Shown piece after piece: positions 35,494 through 44,500 of a stretch of DNA of 64,000 nt (positions within the stretch are counted from its first letter, which is position 1; each line of letters opens with the position of its first letter). Source of the stretch: Calothrix sp. NIES-2098. Its GTDB lineage: Bacteria; Cyanobacteriota; Cyanobacteriia; Cyanobacteriales; Nostocaceae. Both the position numbers and the translations under genes were made by a program. The notes under the pieces were generated by a model. That model worked only from the letters and a program-made list of their open reading frames with translations. It was not told where the DNA came from and made no database searches. The stretch spans positions 6,141,001-6,205,000 of the forward strand of contig AP018172.1 in NCBI GenBank assembly GCA_002368175.1, written 5' to 3'.

Positions 35494-36963
35494 ATGGCTG
35501 CATGGCAAAATACTTCATTTTTGAATTTTTTACCTAAAAATAATAATCCAGATAAACAGAAAAAGACATCTCCCAGCGCCAAAAAAAGCCGAATTCAAAT
35601 AAGAAACACGTTATTAACAACACTATTTGTGCTTTTTGGACTTGCTATAGTAGAAAACACGCTTAAAGATGAGACCCCGCCAGCCACAATTCAGCCGAAA
35701 TTTAATACAAAAAATCGTCAAATAATTGAATTTATTGAAGCATATAATCAAAACGAAAAAAGAAAAGAAGAAGAGAAAAAATGTAAATATAAAATTGCTT
35801 TATTAACCTGGATACTTTGTCCTTTAGCAGATTCTAAGCTATTAGGCCAGGTTCAAAATATTGGCGTAATTTCCGCAGCAATTTTATTCTTCTGGGATAC
35901 TTTCGATAGAAAAAAACAATTAGAACGTCAAGCTTGGCAGTTAATTGATGGTGCCCAAGGTTCAGAAACCAGTGGTGCGAGAAAACAAGCTATTGAGGAT
36001 TTACATCAGGAAAAATCTGATATTACTGGTCTTGATGCAGATGGTGCAGACTTAAGAGGAATTAACTTAAGTGGCGCTAATTTAGAAAGATCAAGTTTTA
36101 AAAATGCCATATTAGAAGGAGCTAATTTTGAAGGTGCAATTCTTAGAGACGCTAACTTCACAGGTGCAAAGCTGAAAGGTGCAAATTTCAATGGTGCTGA
36201 CCTTTGGGGTGCAGTTTTGATAGGAGCAGATTTATGTAGAGCTCGTTTAGAAGGCACAAATTTAAGTAATGCGAATTTAGATAGCGTAGATTTATGTGAT
36301 GCTAAATTTGGTCAATATGAAGATAAAAAAACCAAAGAAATTAAACATACAATTTTAACATCAGCTAGACTCATAAGAGCAAATATTGAAAATATAAATT
36401 TAGCTGAAGTAGAGATGTCTCATGCTTGTTTTGGCGGTGCCAGAACAGGTAGAAATAAATTAGATATAATGATACTTCGTCAAGCAAATAATTCTTATAA
36501 AAAGGCATTGTACGATCAAGATTTTTGTAAAACTTACCCAGAAGAGCAACTTGAAATTGATAAATTATATGAAGAAAAAGAAAATAATAAAAATCATAAA
36601 AACGAGAAAATTCAGAAGATAAAAAATAGAATTTCTACGTCGCTTCAAGATCAGAATAATTCTTCAGAGTTGTTAATCTTATTGGATGCTTTGATAGAAA
36701 TCCTTTCCGAACCAGAACAAGAATCAAATATTAAATCTGAATCCCAAGATTTAAGAAATGAAGCAATCGCCATTAAAAGTAAGCTTGAAAAAGTAGAATA
36801 TAATAGTGAACAAATTTTACCTTCTGCAATTGCTAAAAAAAATGAGCTAGATCAATTAGTGCAAGATACACTTGATAAACAGCGTATCATAGATGAAAAA
36901 GCCAGAATTTTGGAGGAAAAATTAAAGCCCTCTCAGTCTGATGAAAAAACAGATGAACAATAA
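35494..36963 (+). CDS. Membrane pentapeptide-repeat protein with coiled-coil tail
   Basis: A 489-residue protein with a Lys-rich lead, two hydrophobic segments (about 40-58 and 105-140), then pentapeptide repeats of the A(N/D)LXX type from about residue 180 to 310. These form a right-handed quadrilateral beta-helix. The rest (about 340-489) is highly charged and helical with coiled-coil character. The layout suggests a beta-helix held at the membrane on the cytoplasmic face; pentapeptide proteins are very numerous in cyanobacteria and mostly unassigned. The gene is AT-rich like the adjoining IS element. Confidence 0.88.
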   Translation: MAAWQNTSFLNFLPKNNNPDKQKKTSPSAKKSRIQIRNTLLTTLFVLFGLAIVENTLKDETPPATIQPKFNTKNRQIIEFIEAYNQNEKRKEEEKKCKYKIALLTWILCPLADSKLLGQVQNIGVISAAILFFWDTFDRKKQLERQAWQLIDGAQGSETSGARKQAIEDLHQEKSDITGLDADGADLRGINLSGANLERSSFKNAILEGANFEGAILRDANFTGAKLKGANFNGADLWGAVLIGADLCRARLEGTNLSNANLDSVDLCDAKFGQYEDKKTKEIKHTILTSARLIRANIENINLAEVEMSHACFGGARTGRNKLDIMILRQANNSYKKALYDQDFCKTYPEEQLEIDKLYEEKENNKNHKNEKIQKIKNRISTSLQDQNNSSELLILLDALIEILSEPEQESNIKSESQDLRNEAIAIKSKLEKVEYNSEQILPSAIAKKNELDQLVQDTLDKQRIIDEKARILEEKLKPSQSDEKTDEQ

Positions 36964-36976
36964 TCCTAAATATAGG

Positions 36977-38226
36977 CAGGACTTACGCAACTGGCACAAT
37001 GCGATCGTTAGTTCATAGTACATATGTATTAATTAAATCTGATTTTGAAAGCTTTGCCTTCGTAATAGAAGTCGCTGTCTTGGAAGTACTATCGAAATAT
37101 TCGTGAGAAAATAGGTAGAGGTTATATTAGATAAATTTCGCTAAGGGTAATGAGATTTACTAAGCTTAATTACTGCCAATATTTATTAAGTAGTCAAATT
37201 AATTATACAATTACCAATTTGGCAGAGCATTTAGAGAGTATTAGTCATGACGCAATTAACTATTATTTGAAAACCGAAAAATTAACACCTCGTTTACTAT
37301 GGGATAACGTGAAAGAGGTCGTTGAGTCTGATGAAAATGGTTACATCATATTTGATGATAGCGTTTTAGATAAAAAGTATTCTGAAGAAATAGAAATAGT
37401 CAGAAGACAATATAGTGGTAATGAGCATGGTGTCCTGAAAGGCATTGGTGTAGTTAGCTGCGTGTATGTCAACCCTACACTTCAAAGATTTTGGGTCATA
37501 GATTATCGAATTTTTAATCCTGATGTCGATGGGAAAACCAAGATAGACCATGTGAAAGATATGCTCCAAAACCTTGTGTATCATAAGCTTTTACCATTTG
37601 ATACTGTTTTGATGGATACATGGTATGCGGTACACAGTTTAATGCTATATATTGATAGCTTAGACAAAATTTATTATTGCCCTTTAAAAAATAATCGTTT
37701 AGTTGATGATACATTTGGTCAAGAAAAATATAAACGGATTGAATTATTAGAATGGAACCAAGAAGAATTAGACTGTGGTAAAATCATAAAAATTAAAGGA
37801 TTCCCAGCTAATAAAAAAGTGAAACTATTCCGGGTTACTGTTTCTACCAACAGAACGGATTATGTCGCCACTAACGATTTATCTCAAAGTTCCACGGATG
37901 TTGTACAACAGGTGTGTAAAATTCGTTGGAAAATAGAGGAGTTTCACAGGGAAATTAAACAACTAACTGGCATTGAATCTTGCCAGTGTCGGAAAGCTAG
38001 ACTCCAAAGAAATCATATTGCTTGTGCAATGTTGGTTTGGGTTAGGTTAAAGAATTTAGCCTATAGAACTGGCAAAACTATCTATCAAATCAAGCATAAC
38101 TTGCTTTCTAATTATTTAATTCAGCAACTGAAGCGCCCAAGTATTTTTATGTGCTTGGTTTGATTTATATTGTCGCGTGTCAGGGCTTTGCCCTGCCTGC
38201 TATTTGTGCCAATTGCGTAAGTCCTA
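36977..38226 (+). mobile_element. Complete IS701-like insertion sequence
   Basis: Terminal inverted repeats AGGACTTACGCAACTGGCAC (from 36978, extending to 36999) and its complement at 38204-38225 match at 21 of 22 bases. The single transposase gene fills the interior. ATAGG occurs directly outside both ends (36972-36976 and 38227-38231), a candidate 5-bp target duplication. That length differs from the 4 bp I recall for IS701, so the exact boundary may be off by a base. Confidence 0.85.
37150..38163 (+). CDS. IS701-family DDE transposase
   Basis: A 337-residue transposase. The catalytic triad can be read as DDSVLDK (Asp near residue 70), VLMDTWYA (Asp near 155) and WKIEEFHREIKQL (Glu near 265), within the RNase H-like fold of the IS4/IS701 group. 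The N-terminus MRFTKLNYCQYLLSSQINYT is a sequence style frequent in Nostoc transposases. The frame is intact from start to stop with both element ends present, so the element could be active. Confidence 0.9.
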   Translation: MRFTKLNYCQYLLSSQINYTITNLAEHLESISHDAINYYLKTEKLTPRLLWDNVKEVVESDENGYIIFDDSVLDKKYSEEIEIVRRQYSGNEHGVLKGIGVVSCVYVNPTLQRFWVIDYRIFNPDVDGKTKIDHVKDMLQNLVYHKLLPFDTVLMDTWYAVHSLMLYIDSLDKIYYCPLKNNRLVDDTFGQEKYKRIELLEWNQEELDCGKIIKIKGFPANKKVKLFRVTVSTNRTDYVATNDLSQSSTDVVQQVCKIRWKIEEFHREIKQLTGIESCQCRKARLQRNHIACAMLVWVRLKNLAYRTGKTIYQIKHNLLSNYLIQQLKRPSIFMCLV

Positions 38227-38363
38227 ATAGGACTATTGTTCATATAGCAATTTGGCATTGCTTGTGAAATATAAGGAAAGAAACGGTCTAAAATGCTTAT
38301 AAATACTTATTTTATGTCTAAGTATTCTCTCACTACCTCAACAAGATTGCTATACAAGCTTAC

Positions 38364-38807
38364 TTAATTTACGTGACCACAGCATTGTAAATAACTTTCA
38401 TAAACAACAGAATTTTTTAAATAATATGCTTCTATCAAGTTTAGTATTTCTCTACATGCTTCATTAGAGCATTGTATTGCTTGACAAACTCTTATTTTAT
38501 CTAGTAAAGCTAATAAATCATTTCTAATAGTTTGATATTCATTAACTGGATTCTCACATATTACTGCATATTGTAATTGAATTGCAGCTATTTTTTCCCA
38601 GGTTGTTGCTATACCAATATATTCTTGCTCTTGAGCCAGGCATTCATTTATGTGTTCTGGGTTTTCTCTAGCAAAATTAGCAAATTTTTCAGCCTCTTGT
38701 CTATTTTTATAGGCTCTATTTGTATTAATTTCTGATTCATATCTATAAATTTGAGCGAGTTGTTGTAGTTGATAAGTATTTTCTGACATCGCTTTAACCT
38801 TAGTCAA
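38364..38807 (-). CDS. Orphan helical protein of unknown function
   Basis: A mostly alpha-helical, soluble 147-residue frame rich in Glu, Gln, Asn and Cys (seven cysteines, including a CC pair near the end). The true start is probably the ATG at residue 7 (MSENTYQLQQLAQIYRYESE). Codon use is AT-rich like the surrounding accessory DNA. It lies just downstream of the IS element on the opposite strand. I do not recognise it; an effector-region or stress gene cannot be told apart from sequence alone. Confidence 0.6.
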   Translation of the reverse strand: MTKVKAMSENTYQLQQLAQIYRYESEINTNRAYKNRQEAEKFANFARENPEHINECLAQEQEYIGIATTWEKIAAIQLQYAVICENPVNEYQTIRNDLLALLDKIRVCQAIQCSNEACREILNLIEAYYLKNSVVYESYLQCCGHVN

Positions 38808-39388
38808 ATGAAAACTACGGCAGCAGAAAATAGCTTAACTAAAATCAGCAATTTTACTAACATCAAGACTAGCGTTTCATCATGCTAAAAATAAATAGCC
38901 ATGAATAATTAACACTCAATTGATGTTTAGAAATTGCTTACTAGCAAAGCTGAGTGTGATTTAATTACTTAAAATTTTTCTGCTCAAATACTTCAACAGA
39001 AATTGCAAAGCATATCAGGATGCTTCATCAATCCTTTAATTATTTTTAGTAAGTATTTATTATTACTTTATTTTGTAAACGCAAAAAATGTAGAGATTAT
39101 TTTTGCACTAGTAGTAATATCACTATTAATTGCCAAAAACCTTTATTGCTAAGGATATAGCTGTATTTTTCCTCCGTACAGCATTTCAACAGTCTGTAAT
39201 AAATTTGCGTTAGTCTGTACTAAACCTGTATTCCTGGGTATTTAAAACGCTACAAGCTAAGGCAAAGCTTTACTTAGAATAATTCACAGGGGTTTTTGCT
39301 CAAATCGCCAGAAAAATTCATGACTCAACATCAAGTCTTTTTCTGGCGATATTACTAAAATTATTAAGTTTTTAGGCTGCGTATAGAT
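38808..39388. other. 581-bp AT-rich intergenic region
   Basis: No coding frame recognised. The only notable structures are the two strong hairpins at its high-coordinate end, 39304-39350 and 39376-39407, listed separately. Confidence 0.45.
39304..39350 (-). terminator. 13-bp perfect hairpin downstream of the 124-residue protein gene
   Basis: ATCGCCAGAAAAA (39304-39316) pairs with TTTTTCTGGCGAT (39338-39350). The T/A run lies within the stem, so on either strand it reads as a GC-poor-topped terminator-like hairpin. Confidence 0.65.
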
Positions 39389-39407
39389 TCATTCATCTAT
39401 ACGCAGC
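39376..39407 (-). terminator. 12-bp perfect hairpin over the stop codon
   Basis: GCTGCGTATAGA (39376-39387) pairs with TCTATACGCAGC (39396-39407); the stop codon of the minus-strand gene (39389-39391) is in the loop. Together with 39304-39350 it makes a double 3' structure. Confidence 0.6.
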
Positions 39408-39763
39408 AGCTTGCGATAAAAAGCTTGAGAAAAATCAGTCAAGCGATTGCGTTTATAATTGTCCATCAATTCAATTAAATAAGTTATAAACTCGGAACTT
39501 GCCATCATTATCTCGTAACTCAGTTCGGCATCGCCATCAAACTGCATTCGGCAACGAGTTAAGTCTGAAGGTAGGCTAGCAACATTCCAGGTGGCGACAA
39601 AGGGAATATTGTCACTGGCCTCTATTTTGCGATGACCTTCCAGAACGCCTTTTTGATAAAGACTAATGGCATAGGGTAAGAAATTGCGTTTAGCGCCCTG
39701 AATGTAAGGTAGGTAAACACTTGCTTGTTGTGGGGTAGCTGGCTGAAGTTGCTCAATAGACAT
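39389..39763 (-). CDS. Unknown 124-residue protein
   Basis: A soluble mixed alpha/beta protein (MSIEQLQPATPQQASVYLPY...). The sequence looks genuinely coding with a good AT-balanced codon use. The C-terminal half is helical (ELSYEIMMASSEFITYLIELMDNYKR). I recognise no domain. The start ATG at 39763 is the only reasonable one. It is monocistronic, ending in two strong hairpins. Confidence 0.68.
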   Translation of the reverse strand: MSIEQLQPATPQQASVYLPYIQGAKRNFLPYAISLYQKGVLEGHRKIEASDNIPFVATWNVASLPSDLTRCRMQFDGDAELSYEIMMASSEFITYLIELMDNYKRNRLTDFSQAFYRKLLRIDE

Positions 39764-40341
39764 CGTTGAAGATTCCTCAAGTTATGTAAAAGTAACTGGG
39801 GATGAGAGTCTGGCTAAAGAAGTAGAGGCGAAGAATTCCACACCCCTACTGTTGTTAACCAAAGAAGTAGGTGTCAATAGTAAGTATTCCCAAAAAATTC
39901 TAGTTTATACATTTTCAGCAAATACTGCTGAGTTTCTAGTTATACGAATTTAAATAGCAAAATCATCAGTGGAAAAGCCTTTGGCAGCGCCATCTGGAGC
40001 CAAGGCAATAAAGTTACTGTTAAGAAATGTGAGAATGTCAGGTACAATAGGGTCGCATTAGCTTTATGGAAGCTGAGAGCAATAACAATCAAAAATCTCT
40101 TCTATCTAGAGATAGATGCTGTTATTGTGACTTCTCTCAACAACTAGCTGTTGCTACTTGGCGATCGCTCTGCCTAAACCAGAGTTGCCAATAGGCGATT
40201 CTACTGGCTCTATTTAGAGTTAGAAAAGGTAGACAATTACTGCCAATCCAGGGCTAGCTCAAGGTTCTACAGTTTAGTGTTACCTGATTCTCAGCTTCTT
40301 TACAGGCGTAGACAAATAGTGGTTTTTGAATCAAGTAACCT
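39764..40341. other. 578-bp divergent intergenic region
   Basis: Separates the 124-residue gene and the glycosyltransferase gene; must contain both promoters. ATCTCT and AGAGAT near 40096-40115 form a short hairpin. No coding frame or RNA gene recognised. Confidence 0.45.
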
Positions 40342-41751
40342 ATGCCAGCGAATTTCTGGCCCGAAGACGATTCTAGCAACGAGCTTGCTCCGCTTAACTC
40401 TCTGTTGTCTGACCTTTCAGCAACCGAGGAGTTAGTAGTAGATACAGAACCTTTGTTTCTACCATTCCGGTTTCAAGGACGCAGACGCAAAGCGGCTCTA
40501 GTTTTGACTATAGTCTGGAGTAGCACGATCGCTCTGCATTTAGCTTCCTGGGGTTTTTTATTCGTACTGGGACTGACCACTATTCTGGGTATTCACGCTT
40601 TGGAGGTGGTATTTGCCAAACCTCGGCGTCATCCAAAACAAATAGAGGGAGATTTACCTTCTGTTTCTGTTTTAGTGTCAGCCAAAAATGAGGAAGCAGT
40701 AATTGGTAGATTAGTCAAGAATCTTTGCAATTTGGAATATCCAGATGGCAAGTACGAACTATGGATTATTGACGATAACAGCAGTGACAGTACACCACAG
40801 TTATTAACAGAACTGGCAAAGGAATACAAACAACTGAAAATCCTGCGGCGTTCCGCACAAGCTACAGGTGGTAAGTCTGGAGCATTGAATCAAGTTTTAC
40901 CTTTGACTAAGGGTGACATCATTGCAGTGTTTGATGCTGATGCTCAAGTAGCACCAGACTTATTGCTACAAGTAGTACCTTTATTCCAAAGAGAAAAGGT
41001 AGGGGCGGTACAGGTGCGAAAAGCGATCGCCAATGCCAAAGAGAATTTTTGGACTAAAGGCCAAATGGCGGAGATGGCACTTGATACCTATTTTCAGCAA
41101 CAGCGGACTGCCCTTGGCGGAATTGGCGAACTGCGAGGTAACGGTCAATTTGTCCGGCGTGCAGCTTTAACAAGTTGTGGTGGATGGAACGAAGAAACCA
41201 TTACTGATGATTTGGATTTGACGCTGCGCCTACATCTAGACAACTGGGATATTGAGTGTGTATTCTCCCCAGCGGTAGAAGAAGAAGGCGTGACAAATGC
41301 GATCGCACTTTGGCATCAGCGCAACCGTTGGGCAGAAGGTGGCTATCAGCGCTATTTAGATTACTGGGATTTACTCCTGAAAAATCGCTTAGGAGTACGC
41401 AAAACCTGGGATCTACTGAGCTTTATGCTGATTATGTACATCCTACCAACCGCAGCCGTACCAGATTTATTAATGGCGATCGCCCGCCATCGTCCACCAA
41501 TATTAGGCCCGATTACAGGCTTGTCGGTCATCCTGTCAACGATCGGAATGTTCACAGGTCTGAGGCGGATTTATCAAGGTCAAAAATTCCAGTTTTCTAC
41601 ATATTTACTGTTACTGCTGCAAACCCTACGTGGCACTTTATATATGTTCCACTGGTTGGTAGTTATGAGCAGCACCACAGCTCGGATGTCATTCCGGCAA
41701 AAACGGCTGAAATGGGTGAAAACTGTGCATACAGGCGCAGAGAAAGCGTAA
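40342..41751 (+). CDS. mgdA: GT2 membrane glycosyltransferase, probable monoglucosyldiacylglycerol synthase
   Basis: A processive-type family 2 glycosyltransferase of 469 residues. After two N-terminal membrane helices (about 50-85), the catalytic domain shows DDNSSD, DADAQV, TDDLDL and the QRNRW (QxxRW) motif. Three or four more helices follow. Size and layout match cyanobacterial MgdA (Synechocystis sll1377), which glucosylates diacylglycerol as the first step to monogalactosyl lipid of thylakoids. A polysaccharide synthase of the PgaC type is the main alternative. It converges on dnaX through a shared terminator. Confidence 0.78.
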   Translation: MPANFWPEDDSSNELAPLNSLLSDLSATEELVVDTEPLFLPFRFQGRRRKAALVLTIVWSSTIALHLASWGFLFVLGLTTILGIHALEVVFAKPRRHPKQIEGDLPSVSVLVSAKNEEAVIGRLVKNLCNLEYPDGKYELWIIDDNSSDSTPQLLTELAKEYKQLKILRRSAQATGGKSGALNQVLPLTKGDIIAVFDADAQVAPDLLLQVVPLFQREKVGAVQVRKAIANAKENFWTKGQMAEMALDTYFQQQRTALGGIGELRGNGQFVRRAALTSCGGWNEETITDDLDLTLRLHLDNWDIECVFSPAVEEEGVTNAIALWHQRNRWAEGGYQRYLDYWDLLLKNRLGVRKTWDLLSFMLIMYILPTAAVPDLLMAIARHRPPILGPITGLSVILSTIGMFTGLRRIYQGQKFQFSTYLLLLLQTLRGTLYMFHWLVVMSSTTARMSFRQKRLKWVKTVHTGAEKA

Positions 41752-41756
41752 AAGCG

Positions 41757-41822
41757 TCAAGAGTCAAGATTTAATGGTCAATGCTAATTAGGCTGTTGAC
41801 TTTGGACTCTTGACTTTTTTTT
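41757..41822. terminator. Shared bidirectional terminator made of heptamer repeat
   Basis: TCAAGAGTC (41757-41765) pairs with GACTCTTGA (41805-41813) and is followed by a T8 run. The stem sequence is the GAGTCAA/TTGACTC heptamer found repeatedly in this genome's spacers. Confidence 0.75.
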
Positions 41823-41825
41823 AAT

Positions 41826-43796
41826 TTATTCGTCATCAAAATCTGATTCATCAAGCAAATCAGATCCAACTATAGTGTCAGAAAAACCTACTGCATCGTC
41901 TGAATAGCGGATGACTTGTCCCTGGAAAAATTCTGCTAATCGTTGAGCTGCGATCGCGACTTCATCAGTTTCCCAATCATTAGCAGCTGTTGGGGCTGGC
42001 GGAGGTGGTAAAGTTTGCACATTGCCCTTACCGTTAGCTGCTGACTCTGTTCTTGTTGGTGCTGGTGCTGGTATGGGTTGTAGCTGTACTGGCGTTGGTG
42101 GTGAAGTTTGCTTTTCGTAAGTAGGTGGCGGTGGCTGCTTAACAATGGGAGCTCCGTTACTTGGAGGCTCTTTCTTTACTGAAGTCGAGTTTGAAGGAGT
42201 TCCAACTTCCAAGCTGACTTTAACTTCTCGCTGGAAAGTTTGCTGAAAAGCAGCACTAATCATCTGCAAATCTGATTGTACTTTTTTATGCCATGCCGCT
42301 TTCACGCCAACACGAGCGTAAGCACCATCAAATTCTATCAGGTGACACATTTGCCGTAGCAATTCTCGCCTTGGTATCTGCTGAATATTACTGAGAACCT
42401 GCTGCCATACTTGAGTAAAATCCGCAGTTGGAGTTTTAACAATCTCCTGTGCAGGTGATGAAGTATTTACTGTTTCTACAGATGGATTTGATGGTTTGGG
42501 TTCCTCAGGCGGCACAGATATGGTGACAGTCTCTGGCGGCGGCGATGACGATGCTTTCACAGCAGAGATGTTATTTGCTGGCTGGGGGCTTGGGGAAACC
42601 GGAGGAGAAGCAACAGCGGGAGGAGGTGAGGTAAACCGAGGTTGGTTTGATGAGACTGCTGGGGCGCTGATTCTCGGTGGTGCGCTTGCGACTTGCACGG
42701 GAATATTTGCACTTGGTAATAAGCCCAGCAATGTCACCTCTAACCACAAACGCGGTTGAGTGGTGTTTTTAATTTGGACTTCGGCTTCTCGTAAGTGTTT
42801 CTGCCCTGCCAAGATAATACTTATATCTAGCTTCTGAGCTAATTCAATTAAGGCTTGCCAAGTTTGCTGAGTACAAGCAACTAAATCTTGGCGGTTAGAT
42901 GCAGTTTTAGCAATCAGTAAATCGCGGTAGCAAGCGGCAAGATTTTGCAAAATAGTCAGCGGTTCTCGACCGCGATCGAGGATTTTGCGGGTACAGTCGA
43001 GAATTGCTTCTGCATTATCTTGGGCGATCGCATCTAACAAGGCTATCAAGTCTCGTTCGCTTACCGAACCGACTAAATCCCAAACTCTGTCTGGTGTGAT
43101 TTCTCCTGTTAATAGTGCTAATTGGTCGAGTAGACTTTCCGCATCCCGCAATCCCCCTTGAGCAATTTGGGCTACTAAAGTAACAGCATCCAGCGAAATA
43201 TGAATGTTTTCTTTATGAGCGATCGCGCTTAAATGCTTGACCATCGCTTCTAAGTTGATGCGTCTGAAATCAAACCTTTGGCAACGTGAAATAATTGTGG
43301 GCAATACTCGCTGGGGGTCGGTTGTCGCCAATACAAAGACTACGTGTTTCGGTGGTTCTTCTAGAGTCTTTAGTAACGCATTGAACGCCTGGGTACTGAG
43401 CATATGGCATTCGTCGATGACATATACTTTGTAACGGCACTGTACAGGGGCGAACTGCGCCTTTTCAATAATCTCGCGGATGTTATCAACACCAGTGTTG
43501 CTGGCGGCGTCGATTTCAATCACGTCTAAGGAGTAGCCTTTAGTAATGCCTTGACATACATCGCATAAGCCGCAGGGTTCAGCAGTCGGTTGACTACTCC
43601 CAAGACAATTGAGGGATTTGGCGAGAATTCTCGCACTCGAAGTTTTTCCTGTACCTCTGGGGCCGGTAAATAAATAGGCTGGAGCGATTTTAGACGAGCG
43701 AATCGCGTTCGTGAGGGTAATAGCGATCGCCTCTTGTCCCACTAGTTCGGCAAAACTCTTTGGGCGATACTTGTGGTGCAGGGGTTCGTAAGGCAT
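41826..43796 (-). CDS. dnaX: DNA polymerase III gamma/tau subunit DnaX
   Basis: The clamp-loader ATPase of the replicase. The first 250 residues carry Walker A (GPRGTGKTSSARI, about residues 45-57), a four-cysteine zinc module (CLGSSQPTAEPCGLCDVC), DECHML as Walker B and the SRC sensor segment. Domain III follows to about 360. The rest is a Pro/Ser-rich linker with two folded patches (about 470-540 and 610-656) typical of the tau extension. The N-terminus MPYEPLHHKYRPKSFAELVGQ is canonical. Synechocystis DnaX carries an intein; none is present here. Confidence 0.96.
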   Translation of the reverse strand: MPYEPLHHKYRPKSFAELVGQEAIAITLTNAIRSSKIAPAYLFTGPRGTGKTSSARILAKSLNCLGSSQPTAEPCGLCDVCQGITKGYSLDVIEIDAASNTGVDNIREIIEKAQFAPVQCRYKVYVIDECHMLSTQAFNALLKTLEEPPKHVVFVLATTDPQRVLPTIISRCQRFDFRRINLEAMVKHLSAIAHKENIHISLDAVTLVAQIAQGGLRDAESLLDQLALLTGEITPDRVWDLVGSVSERDLIALLDAIAQDNAEAILDCTRKILDRGREPLTILQNLAACYRDLLIAKTASNRQDLVACTQQTWQALIELAQKLDISIILAGQKHLREAEVQIKNTTQPRLWLEVTLLGLLPSANIPVQVASAPPRISAPAVSSNQPRFTSPPPAVASPPVSPSPQPANNISAVKASSSPPPETVTISVPPEEPKPSNPSVETVNTSSPAQEIVKTPTADFTQVWQQVLSNIQQIPRRELLRQMCHLIEFDGAYARVGVKAAWHKKVQSDLQMISAAFQQTFQREVKVSLEVGTPSNSTSVKKEPPSNGAPIVKQPPPPTYEKQTSPPTPVQLQPIPAPAPTRTESAANGKGNVQTLPPPPAPTAANDWETDEVAIAAQRLAEFFQGQVIRYSDDAVGFSDTIVGSDLLDESDFDDE

Positions 43797-44500
43797 AAGA
43801 TTGTAGCACCCAGTCGAGTTTGGGATGACAGGATTTTGACAGTCCGCTGCTTTTGAGCGAGGGGATTTTCAGGTTGAACTTGCTTTTTTGGGTTCGCCAC
43901 TAGACTGAAGTTAGCCAAATTCTACTGCCAAGCAGGTTCGCATGGTAACTTACCAGAAGCTGGAGTAGCAAGCTTCCTGGTTTTGACCGCGAGGAAATAC
44001 TTTGGGAAACCTCAAATTATTGTTTCCAAAGCATTAACTACTGTTTCACAGTTAGTACACTATTTTTATGTTGGTTATTGTTACTCAGTTGTGAGATTCA
44101 AAATTTATGTGCTTTCGTATAGCACTAATTCCGCTATATTCTACAGGCACAACCGCAGCGGTCTTGACCTGTGACAATAAATTAATTATATCAGATAAGG
44201 ACGGGGTTTAAAAGCTTAAGAGTTTTATTTTATACAAAACAAATTCAGTATAAGAATCAGCCTTTGTCATCTTCTCCTGTGGAGCCTACCCTGGTATAAA
44301 GCGTATCTTTTAGCTTTGGTGCAATATCTGGTAAACTACCCAGAACCAAACTCTACTTTAGTCGATTCTGTGAGTTTTTCGTGCCGCACGAGCAATAGAA
44401 CGTTTTTTAGAACTGGAGTTCGTGACTGTCAATGAATTCTTGACTTAATTAAAGCTATAGTAAAGTGCGATCGCTACAATCTTAGGGTAACTAATACTCA
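43797..44500. other. 704-bp intergenic region upstream of the CHAT locus
   Basis: Contains the dnaX promoter region and that of the small CHAT-locus gene. A hairpin at about 43949-43980 pairs CCAG-AAGCT with AGCTT-CCTGG. A 63-codon frame at 43983-44174 lacks a ribosome site and looks fortuitous. No RNA gene recognised. Confidence 0.45.

Noticed and set aside
36006..36257. 83-codon minus-strand frame with regular Ala-Pro-Leu-Lys repeats
   Set aside because: It is the antisense reading of the pentapeptide-repeat codons, which makes a repetitive but spurious protein.
41826..43796. Intein in dnaX as in Synechocystis
   Set aside because: The P-loop and neighbouring motifs are uninterrupted and the length is normal for an intein-free DnaX.
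43983..44174. 63-codon frame upstream of the CHAT locus
   Set aside because: No ribosome site, composition not like neighbouring proteins, no motif.
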